Of a stretch of DNA of 44,104 nt, positions 14,216 through 20,427 are shown one piece after another. The DNA comes from Syntrophorhabdus sp. GTDB lineage: Bacteria; Desulfobacterota; Syntrophorhabdia; Syntrophorhabdales; Syntrophorhabdaceae. The stretch lies in the NCBI GenBank assembly GCA_012719415.1, contig JAAYAK010000284.1:1-44104 (forward strand), in the 5' to 3' direction. How positions within the stretch are numbered: position 1 is the first letter of the stretch; each line of letters opens with the position of its first letter. The notes beneath the pieces were generated by a model. It made no database searches. It had not been told where the DNA came from and saw only the letters and a program-made list of their open reading frames with translations. Position numbers and translations under genes: made by a program.

Positions 14216-15220
14216 ATGAGATCATCGAACACACCGAGCATATACAGACCCGACCTGGGCGTCGTGGCCGTGGAGTATCTCGAGGGCGAGGCCATGTCCA
14301 ACATAGGGCTGCAGATCATGCCGCCCTTTCCCTGCGACGATCACGCCGGCGTCTTCCCGGTCATCCCCGCGAAAGCGCTCCTTTCCGTCGAGGACACCTC
14401 ACGGGCGCCGCGGGGCACCTACAACAGGGGCGACTGGGCTTACGAGGAAGGGAAGTACGCGACGCGTGAGAACGGCTGGGAAGAGCCGATAGACGACAGG
14501 GAGCGCAAGCTCTTTGAGCGCCGTGCTCCGGGCCAGGGAGATTTCATCGCCACCAGAAGGGCCATGGGGATCATCGTCCGCAACCAGGAAAGACGGATCG
14601 CGAACAAGATCTTCAACGCCGTGAACTTTACCGCCCACGCCGTGACGAACGAATGGGACGACGCAGCCAACGCGACGCCGATCGACGATGTGACGACTGG
14701 CAAGCTGGCCTTCCGCGAACAGTGCGGGATGCTCCCCAACGCCCTGGTTATCAGCTATACGACCTTCGAGAGGCTGAGAAGGGTAGCGCAGATCGTGGAC
14801 CTTCTCAAGTACACCTTCCCGGGGCTCGACATCAACAGCGTGGGGGCAGCCGAGCTCGCGAGGATCTTCAATGTTCCGAGGATCCTCGTTGGCGGAGCCA
14901 TATACGATTCGGCCGGCAAGGGCCTCTCGGTGGACATAACGGACATCTGGGACAACGAGTATGCAGCGCTTCTTCGCGTCGCCACAGACCGGCTCGATCT
15001 TATTGAGCCCTGTGTCGGCCGCACCTTCGTCTGGACCCAGGACTCGGCCGAAGAGCCGATCGTCGAGCAGTACCGCGAAGAAAACCGCAGGAGCGACATC
15101 TTCCGCGTCCGCCACGACAGCGATGAGTGTCTCCTGAGATCCTACGATCCGGACGGCAATGTCGTCAGCGATATCGCGGCCAAGTGTGTCTACCTGTTCA
15201 GCAACATCACCACGAAATAG
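14216..15220 (+). CDS. Major capsid protein, HK97-fold (gpE-like)
   Basis: The 334-residue protein has the features of lambda-type capsid proteins: VEYLEGEAMSNIGLQIMPPF, a charged segment DRERKLFERRAPGQGDFIATRRA resembling the E-loop and spine helix region, LVISYTTFERLRRVAQIVDLLKYTF, and the AELARIFNVPRILVGGAIYDS stretch typical of the axial domain. It builds the shell. A strong Shine-Dalgarno AGGAGGT (14201-14207) lies eight bases before ATG 14216, as expected for the most abundant virion protein, and a stable hairpin follows the gene. Confidence 0.92.
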   Translation: MRSSNTPSIYRPDLGVVAVEYLEGEAMSNIGLQIMPPFPCDDHAGVFPVIPAKALLSVEDTSRAPRGTYNRGDWAYEEGKYATRENGWEEPIDDRERKLFERRAPGQGDFIATRRAMGIIVRNQERRIANKIFNAVNFTAHAVTNEWDDAANATPIDDVTTGKLAFREQCGMLPNALVISYTTFERLRRVAQIVDLLKYTFPGLDINSVGAAELARIFNVPRILVGGAIYDSAGKGLSVDITDIWDNEYAALLRVATDRLDLIEPCVGRTFVWTQDSAEEPIVEQYREENRRSDIFRVRHDSDECLLRSYDPDGNVVSDIAAKCVYLFSNITTK

Positions 15221-15232
15221 CACGAATCCAAA

Positions 15233-15255
15233 CGGGCCGGGCAACCCCCGGCCCG
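15233..15255 (+). terminator. Strong hairpin after the capsid gene
   Basis: CGGGCCGGG (15233-15241) and CCCGGCCCG (15247-15255) form a 9-bp all-G+C stem with loop CAACC. No T run follows, so it probably slows or partly ends transcription or protects the capsid mRNA 3' end rather than being a full intrinsic terminator. Confidence 0.55.
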
Positions 15256-15271
15256 ATACAGTGAGGTAGCC

Positions 15272-15598
15272 ATGAGAGTCAAGATCAATTCTTACATCGT
15301 GGGAATGAGCCAGAAGCCCGGGTCGATACTTATCGTCGGCCAGGATATCACGGAGGAAGAGGCGGCCAGGCTCCTGAGCATGGGCAAGGAGGCTGAACTC
15401 GTCCCCGAGGATCCCGCCGACGAGGAAAGCCCCGGCTCGCCTCAGGGCACGACGGACGCCAGCGCTCCCGAGGATCCGTGGTTCGGAATGCCAGGCACGG
15501 CACAACAGGCCGCGGGCGGTCCCCTCGAGGGCGGTAGCAGTGTCAAGGAAACCACCGTGGCAGGGAAGCAGGGCAAAAGGTCTAAGGCGGCTCCATAA
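15272..15598 (+). CDS. Small acidic head-region protein, unknown function
   Basis: The 108-residue protein has a short folded-looking start (VKINSYIVGMSQKPGSILIVGQDITEEEAARLLSMGKEAEL) and a disordered, acidic and Gly/Pro-rich remainder. The first part resembles the short C-terminal piece of small phage proteins downstream of capsid genes. GTGAGGT precedes ATG 15272. It is followed by an overlapping frame at 15540. Role unknown, perhaps a head or head-tail accessory protein. Confidence 0.7.
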   Translation: MRVKINSYIVGMSQKPGSILIVGQDITEEEAARLLSMGKEAELVPEDPADEESPGSPQGTTDASAPEDPWFGMPGTAQQAAGGPLEGGSSVKETTVAGKQGKRSKAAP

Positions 15599-15743
15599 TG
15601 GGGAGAGCCGCCGGCATACCGAGGACCTCGGGGATGACAACATCTTCATCTACGCGATGCGCTACGCCGATGACTACGAGCTGCAGGCTTTCATCGAGTG
15701 GCTCAAAAGCGAAGGGATCCTGATGGAGGGACAGAATGGGTAA
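15540..15743 (+). CDS. Small protein overlapping its neighbours, unknown function
   Basis: A 67-codon frame from GTG 15540 overlaps the previous gene by 59 bases and the next by 8. Its second half, DDNIFIYAMRYADDYELQAFIEWLKSEGILMEGQNG, looks like a genuine folded peptide, while the first third is arginine-rich and probably just the other frame of the upstream gene. The true start is unclear; ATG 15657 lies in frame. Another frame from ATG 15598 (TAATG) gives a serine/threonine-rich peptide and looks less real. Confidence 0.5.
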   Translation: MSRKPPWQGSRAKGLRRLHNGESRRHTEDLGDDNIFIYAMRYADDYELQAFIEWLKSEGILMEGQNG

Positions 15744-15960
15744 CGACGGTTTCCTGACGTTCACCGAGAAAGACTGGGAGAAGACGCCGCCGGAACGACG
15801 GGACTGGATCGTGTACAACACGCTCCGGAGTATGGACGAGCGCCTTAAGAAGCTCGAGCAACGAAGGTTCCTTAATTTTGCGTGGATGTTTGTCGGGAGT
15901 GCCGCCGGGGGGGCCCTCATGATACTCATACTCATCACCCTCAAGGTGAAGGCTTTCTGA
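15736..15960 (+). CDS. Small membrane protein, possible lysis accessory
   Basis: The 74-residue protein has a soluble N-terminal part with a basic/acidic helix (WIVYNTLRSMDERLKKLEQRR) and one membrane segment near residues 46-70 (LNFAWMFVGSAAGGALMILILITL). GAGGGACAG precedes ATG 15736. It lies directly before a multi-pass membrane protein and the endolysin, so it may be a holin, an antiholin or a lysis-associated protein. No family is recognised. Confidence 0.65.
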   Translation: MGNDGFLTFTEKDWEKTPPERRDWIVYNTLRSMDERLKKLEQRRFLNFAWMFVGSAAGGALMILILITLKVKAF

Positions 15961-15970
15961 GGAGGTAGAC

Positions 15971-16480
15971 ATGGTAACGGTATTCATAATTATAGGTTTG
16001 CTGGCCCTGTCGGCATTATGGTTCTTCATCGGAGTTCTCTTCGCAAAAAGGAACCCCGGGTACATGGAGGCGATCGACAACGCCTACATCAAGGGCAGGA
16101 CTGAGGCAGAGAAGGAGATCCAGGAGAAGCTGAAAGAGGCAGAAGCGTACATCAAGAGCAGGACGGGCAGCGTGCAGATCTCACCTGTCTCGGGCGGCGA
16201 CCTGACGAAGTACCTTATGAGATTCGGCGTGCCTCTGGCGGGGCTTATCGGCCTCATCTGGCTCCTCAAACCCAATACGATCGAAGTGATGCTCTACAAG
16301 TGCTGTCTCATCGTGACAGGCTATACCCTTGCAGAGCTTATATGGTTTGTCGGATACAAACGGACTTTCGACAGGCAGGAAAAAGCAGGGAGGATTACCG
16401 ATGTCGGCAGGATTGCGATACTTGTTTTTCGTGGTCTGCTTATTGGTTCTGTTATCGTCGGTCTTACCCAGGGATTGTGA
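15971..16480 (+). CDS. Putative holin or lysis membrane protein
   Basis: The 169-residue protein shows four hydrophobic segments at about residues 3-24, 82-99, 109-128 and 148-166, with a charged coiled helix between the first two (GRTEAEKEIQEKLKEAEAYIK). The gene overlaps the endolysin start by 80 bases. Holins release or activate endolysin by piercing the inner membrane. The C-terminal three segments look like a putative-holin family, but I cannot name it with confidence. GAGGAGGT lies before ATG 15971. Confidence 0.65.
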   Translation: MVTVFIIIGLLALSALWFFIGVLFAKRNPGYMEAIDNAYIKGRTEAEKEIQEKLKEAEAYIKSRTGSVQISPVSGGDLTKYLMRFGVPLAGLIGLIWLLKPNTIEVMLYKCCLIVTGYTLAELIWFVGYKRTFDRQEKAGRITDVGRIAILVFRGLLIGSVIVGLTQGL

Positions 16481-17006
16481 CGGACAGACCGTCAATCGGT
16501 GCCTGAAGTACCGCGCCCTGGTCATCCGTGAGACCCGGTACCACATCGGCATGGGCGCGCCCTGGCACCTCTTTCTTGGGCAGATCGAGCAGGAGTCCCG
16601 CTGTGACGAATCGGCCACCGCCTTCGACGGAGGCCAGGGTCTCGGGCAGTTCATGCCGGCAACGGCGGACTGGATCCACCAGCAGGAGCCTGCCCTGAAA
16701 AAGATCTGGAGAAAGCCCCTTCCTTATGACCCACGGTGGAACGTTCGGGCCATGATCCTATACGACAAGCGGCTCTATGAAACAGGGACGTGCCCCGGCT
16801 GGTACTTCGCGTTCAGGGCCTACAACGGCGGCGCCGGCAATCTCAACAAGGAGATCACCCGGGCGGGATCCTGCAGCATCGCCCTTGTCGAAGAGCAGTG
16901 CGCGAGGAAGAAGATCACATTGAAGAACGGGCACGTCCTGGATCTGTGCACGGTGAACTGCGAATACCCGCGGCTCATATTCACGAAAGGTGAGAAATAC
17001 AAATGA
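16401..17006 (+). CDS. Endolysin, lytic transglycosylase fold with N-terminal signal
   Basis: The 201-residue protein starts with a hydrophobic segment (residues 6-23, LRYLFFVVCLLVLLSSVL), a Sec signal peptide or a signal-arrest-release anchor. The catalytic domain follows, with GQIEQESRCDESATAFDGGQGLGQFMPATADW, the SLT pattern in which Glu65 is the likely catalytic residue, and later FRAYNGGAGNLN. It would cleave peptidoglycan at the end of the lytic cycle. ATG 16401 has GGGAGG at seven bases. It overlaps the holin-like gene upstream and the next gene in ATGA. Confidence 0.87.
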   Translation: MSAGLRYLFFVVCLLVLLSSVLPRDCDGQTVNRCLKYRALVIRETRYHIGMGAPWHLFLGQIEQESRCDESATAFDGGQGLGQFMPATADWIHQQEPALKKIWRKPLPYDPRWNVRAMILYDKRLYETGTCPGWYFAFRAYNGGAGNLNKEITRAGSCSIALVEEQCARKKITLKNGHVLDLCTVNCEYPRLIFTKGEKYK

Positions 17007-17575
17007 ACCTCAAAGTGCTGAAGGCAATGGAGATCGCGATCTTCGGAGTGGTAGGGGTTGCTCTTTGCTCAGCCGGATACGACTGGTACCGGTCAAGGCC
17101 CGTCACGAACACCGAGAACTGGATGCCTGCGCCGGAGGTGAAGGAAACCGTCAAGGTCAAGAGAATCATGGTTCCAGGGCCAAAACAGATCGTGACAATA
17201 GAGAAGCCCGTGGTCGTGGAAAAGCTGAAGCTCCCGGATACGGTCGCCCAGGACGCCAACAAACAGGTCTTGGCGACAGGAGAGGTACCCCCTTACAAAG
17301 GGAAGACCAGCATTGCCGCCGTTATGGACACGAAGGAAGGGAGCACCCAGATCATAACCAGGCAGCAGCCTTTGCCCCTTATCGCCTTTGAGTCCGAGAA
17401 AGAGATAGGCGCAAGAGGAGGGTACGCAGTGGATAAGGATGGTTCAACGCCACGGGGCGACATCTACGGTCGCTGGACCTTTCTCCGTGTGGGTAGTGCC
17501 CATGCCGCCTTATATGGCGAGGCGAACACCAGGGCTGAAGCCAAGGCCATGTTCGATCTGAGTTACAGGTGGTGA
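17003..17575 (+). CDS. Membrane-anchored periplasmic protein in lysis cassette
   Basis: The 190-residue protein has one N-terminal membrane segment (about residues 9-27) and a periplasmic part with a valine/lysine/proline-rich stretch (KVKRIMVPGPKQIVTIEKPVVVEKL) and a C-terminal region that ends like a beta-barrel strand set (WTFLRVGSAHAALYGE...MFDLSYRW). It is coupled to the endolysin by ATGA. Gram-negative phages need a spanin here, which this single gene could replace; however, it lacks a lipobox and a clear coiled coil, so the spanin role is a guess. Confidence 0.6.
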   Translation: MNLKVLKAMEIAIFGVVGVALCSAGYDWYRSRPVTNTENWMPAPEVKETVKVKRIMVPGPKQIVTIEKPVVVEKLKLPDTVAQDANKQVLATGEVPPYKGKTSIAAVMDTKEGSTQIITRQQPLPLIAFESEKEIGARGGYAVDKDGSTPRGDIYGRWTFLRVGSAHAALYGEANTRAEAKAMFDLSYRW

Positions 17576-17585
17576 GGAGACCAGG

Positions 17586-17876
17586 ATGACGGACGTATTT
17601 GCCGAAGCGATGACGGACATTCTCGACGACGAGGACCTGGGACAGGATGCGGTCTACGAAGAAAACACCATCAGAGTGTTGTTTCAGAACGGCTTTGTTG
17701 TGGTGAACGGTGTGGAGACCACAGCGCCGATAGCAGAATGCCTGGACACCGATGTGACCGGCGTGGCTCACGGGGACACGATAACTGTCAGCGGCGTCAC
17801 GTACAACATCATCGGCATTCAGCCGACGGGATCCGGCACCACGAAGCTGATCCTTTCGGGGGACTCCCATGGCTGA
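17586..17876 (+). CDS. Head-tail joining protein, gpFII-like
   Basis: The 96-residue protein begins with FAEAMTDILDDEDLGQDAVY and ends with TDVTGVAHGDTITVSGVTYNIIGIQPTGSGTTKLIL, the pattern of FII-type head-tail attachment proteins that cap the gpW ring and bind the tail terminator. Position before the tail terminator-like gene fits. GAGGAGACCAGG precedes ATG 17586. It overlaps the next gene by 8 bases. Confidence 0.78.
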   Translation: MTDVFAEAMTDILDDEDLGQDAVYEENTIRVLFQNGFVVVNGVETTAPIAECLDTDVTGVAHGDTITVSGVTYNIIGIQPTGSGTTKLILSGDSHG

Positions 17877-18312
17877 CACCATCCGTGAGCAGATCATCGC
17901 CGCAATGATAACCCGCTTCCAGGGAATCAAGAAGGCCTCCGGATATAAGAGCGACCTGGGGAACAGCGTTCACCATTTCCGGGGCAGCGATTACGATGTG
18001 ACAGAGTTGCCGGCGCTCAACGTCGTCGATGGAAGAAACGACATCGGTCCCGCCACGTCGACCCAGTTCGATAACATGGTCGACATCACCCTCGAGATCA
18101 AGGTCGCGTCGGGAGAAACCACCTACAAGACTGCGTACGATATCATCGAAGACGTCTACAGGGCAATAGCCGTTGATGACACCTGGGGAGGGCTTGCACT
18201 CGACACGCTTCCCGGGTCTGACGAGATTGAGACGGAGCATGCCGGGAAGATAATATCCGGGATCACAATTAAGGTGCAGGTGCAGTACGAAGCAGGAAAA
18301 TGGAGATTCTAG
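17869..18312 (+). CDS. Tail terminator-like protein
   Basis: The 147-residue protein has the size and layout of phage tail completion/terminator proteins (lambda gpU-like): an N-terminal helix (REQIIAAMITRFQGIKK), ELPALNVVDGRND, a beta strand MVDITLEIKVAS, a helix TYKTAYDIIEDVYRAI and a final strand GITIKVQVQYEA. Such proteins cap the tail tube and join it to the head. It lies between the gpFII-like and major tail genes, in the expected place. Confidence 0.72.
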   Translation: MADTIREQIIAAMITRFQGIKKASGYKSDLGNSVHHFRGSDYDVTELPALNVVDGRNDIGPATSTQFDNMVDITLEIKVASGETTYKTAYDIIEDVYRAIAVDDTWGGLALDTLPGSDEIETEHAGKIISGITIKVQVQYEAGKWRF

Positions 18313-18323
18313 GGAGGAAAACC

Positions 18324-18515
18324 ATGGCACAGTACAGATTAAAACCGAACGAACCGGACATCGAGATTGTCGATGGACCCTTCGCGCGGAAGAAGTTCGT
18401 GGCGGGCAGGGTATACACTGAGATTCCGCCGAAAGAGGCGGCGAGATTTGAAGCTGTTGACCAGTACACGCCCCCCACGCGGGAGGATGAAGAATATTTC
18501 GGAGGTGAGGAATGA
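18324..18515 (+). CDS. Small tail-region protein, unknown function
   Basis: The 63-residue acidic protein (MAQYRLKPNEPDIEIVDGPFARKKFVAGRVYTEIPP...) reads as a small beta domain with an acidic tail. GGGAGGAAAACC precedes ATG 18324. It overlaps the major tail protein gene in ATGA. Small proteins of this kind stand before the tube gene in many siphophages; the function is not known to me. Confidence 0.7.
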   Translation: MAQYRLKPNEPDIEIVDGPFARKKFVAGRVYTEIPPKEAARFEAVDQYTPPTREDEEYFGGEE

Positions 18516-19777
18516 GAAGTTTCAGAGCTGAACACAACCTGATTGCCGTTTCGGCGAATTTGCGAGAGACGGCGCTGAACACCGAGCAGACCCTCGACAC
18601 GACGTTGCTGGTCGACCGCGATTCCATATTGCAGCTCTCACCGCGAAGAGAGGACAATCGTGACGAGCAGACCGGGAAGGAAGAACCGGATAGGGCTTAC
18701 AATCTGGGAGCCCTATCAGAGACAACACTCACATTCTCGAAAGCCAAGCCGCAGGACTTTGCATTCGGCTACGCCTTTGCGCTGGGAACGTGCTCGCCGA
18801 GTGCTTGGGGAACAGGCTACAAACACGTGATTACGCCGACAGAAGAGATGTGCAATCCATCTTTCACCGCAGCCGGCAGGCTCGGTCAGACGGTGATGAA
18901 AAGAAGGTTCGCTTCTTTCCTGGTCGATCAACTCACCGCGACATTCGCGAAAGACTCCTGGGCGAAGCTGAGTCTTTCCGTCAAGGGTACCGGGAAGTAC
19001 ACCGACAACGTGACGAAGGAAACGGTAACAGCCGCATACAATGCCATGGAGCTCACCCTCGCGGCGAACGCTGTCCAGGGAGCGACCGCGGCGGCACGGC
19101 TGGACAGCATCCACGCCGTTCGTGTCCTCGTGCCGACGACCGGGGAATACAAGGATGTCGCGATCACTGCGGCATCGTCCGCCACGCCGGCGGTCCTTAC
19201 CATCACGGCACCGGGCGAAGAGGCGACGTCGACTAGCTACGAGATCCTTTACGCGCCGACCGAGCCAGCTTGGTGCAGTTTCCCGGCCCGAGTCGATGAG
19301 TCTCCGCTCAGGGTCACCGACCTGGTTGTGAAGGTAGGCGGTCTGTGGAACGGGACGACGTTCCTCGAAGGGCACAGCATGAGCGAAGAGATTGAATCCA
19401 TCGAACATGTCATCAGCAACGAGATGGCCGTGGAATTCCGTCCGGGAGGCACAGGGGCGTATGCGAGTTATGCATATCGTCAGAGAAGGATCCAGACCCT
19501 CAAACTGGACAGGCAGTTCCGGGATTTCATCATGCAGCGGAAGATTCTCGACAATGAGTACTTCGGTGTCCAGATGAAGGCCACGGGGGCCGAGTTCGAA
19601 ACGGGCAAGAACTTCTACGTTGATGTCGTATTCCCGCGTTGCGTTGTCCTTACGGCGCCGCTTAAGGTCAACGGCAATTTTGTCGGCGAGGAAGGGGACT
19701 TACAGGTCCTCGAGGACGATACCTACGGATCCGTGCGGGTCGAAGTGGCCAACAAGGTGAGCGGGTACGCTCAGTAG
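18512..19777 (+). CDS. Major tail tube protein
   Basis: The 421-residue protein is the probable tube subunit: it stands between the terminator and the tail chaperone, is beta rich, and carries FRAEHNLIAVSANLRETALNTEQTLDTTLLV at the start, a pattern seen in large siphophage tail proteins. A threonine/alanine-rich inserted domain lies near residues 170-250. The end (VDVVFPRCVVLTAPLKVNGNFVGEEGDLQVLEDDTYGSVRVEVANKV) is typical of tube proteins. It is larger than lambda gpV, so the insert may be surface-exposed. The start overlaps the previous gene in ATGA. Confidence 0.78.
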   Translation: MRSFRAEHNLIAVSANLRETALNTEQTLDTTLLVDRDSILQLSPRREDNRDEQTGKEEPDRAYNLGALSETTLTFSKAKPQDFAFGYAFALGTCSPSAWGTGYKHVITPTEEMCNPSFTAAGRLGQTVMKRRFASFLVDQLTATFAKDSWAKLSLSVKGTGKYTDNVTKETVTAAYNAMELTLAANAVQGATAAARLDSIHAVRVLVPTTGEYKDVAITAASSATPAVLTITAPGEEATSTSYEILYAPTEPAWCSFPARVDESPLRVTDLVVKVGGLWNGTTFLEGHSMSEEIESIEHVISNEMAVEFRPGGTGAYASYAYRQRRIQTLKLDRQFRDFIMQRKILDNEYFGVQMKATGAEFETGKNFYVDVVFPRCVVLTAPLKVNGNFVGEEGDLQVLEDDTYGSVRVEVANKVSGYAQ

Positions 19778-19792
19778 TAAGGAGAAAACCTG

Positions 19793-20236
19793 ATGGATGA
19801 GAGGGAATACATCTACGAGATAAACGGCAGAAGCTATGTTCAACGCCCGCTCGTACTGGGACAGATAGGTCAGATTAACGATGTCCTCAAGGGTGTCGAG
19901 ATAACGGGCGACATGGGTATCGAGCAGATCGTGCAGCTCCTCGGCGACCGGTTGCCGGTAGCGATGGCGATTGTTCTCACAGAGAAGCACACGAGGATGC
20001 AGGACAAAGATCCACAGGTTCTCGCCGAGGAGATGCGGGAATTCATGGACATCGGCACCGCCATGGAGGTGATAGACCATTTTTTGTCCTTGAACCCGAT
20101 AGCTTCCATTTTCGGGAGGTTGACGGGGATAATGGCGGGGATCACGAAGGCGAAAATTGGATCGAAGACATCGTTATCGCCCTCTCCGGAGGAGACATCA
20201 CAAAGCGAACGAGAATTCTCTGGGGATTCACCCTGA
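19793..20236 (+). CDS. Tail assembly chaperone, short form (gpG-like)
   Basis: The 147-residue protein lies between the tube and tape-measure genes, the position of lambda gpG. It starts MDEREYIYEINGRSYVQRPLVLGQIGQI and has a helical core to about residue 110; its last part is serine rich. It would coat the tape measure while the tube polymerises. A slippery T TTT TTG at 20080-20086 allows a -1 shift into a second frame, giving the longer G-T form. GGAG lies before ATG 19793. Confidence 0.82.
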   Translation: MDEREYIYEINGRSYVQRPLVLGQIGQINDVLKGVEITGDMGIEQIVQLLGDRLPVAMAIVLTEKHTRMQDKDPQVLAEEMREFMDIGTAMEVIDHFLSLNPIASIFGRLTGIMAGITKAKIGSKTSLSPSPEETSQSEREFSGDSP

Positions 20237-20412
20237 GGGAATGTCTTCCCTACGTAAAGGAGCGGTCTCGATGGAGACTCTTCAGGGAAGCGGTGATCGG
20301 TTTTCTGGCCAAGGAAGAACGATGCGACGGCAGGCAACGCGAGAGGTGCAAATTCGAGTTCGGTGAGTTCCTCGAGTGGGCCTGCAAGAATTGCGACAAA
20401 CGGAAACAGTAA
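19793..20412 (+). CDS. Tail assembly chaperone, -1 frameshift product (gpGT-like)
   Basis: Ribosomes slipping back one base at 20080-20086 would read 98 residues in the first frame and then 108 in the -1 frame to TAA 20410-20412, giving about 206 residues. The second part contains ENWIEDIVIALSGGD, TRILWGFTLRECLPYVKERSRW and a cysteine-rich end (CDGRQRERCKFEF, WACKNCDK). This frame has no start of its own and reads as real protein beyond the first frame's stop at 20236. In lambda, GT links the chaperone to the tail tip and tape measure. Confidence 0.8.
20080..20086 (+). promoter_or_regulatory. -1 ribosomal frameshift site T TTT TTG
   Basis: In the gpG frame the codons are CAT TTT TTG TCC, so TTTTTTG fits the X-XXY-YYZ rule for a -1 shift. 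The -1 frame is open across the site and runs on to 20412. The position, in the last third of gpG, is where siphophage tail-chaperone shifts lie. Confidence 0.8.
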
Positions 20413-20427
20413 TTAGGGAGGCTGTAC

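Noticed and set aside
14399-15649. 416-residue minus-strand frame opposite the capsid gene
   Set aside because: Shadow of the major capsid gene, no recognisable motif.
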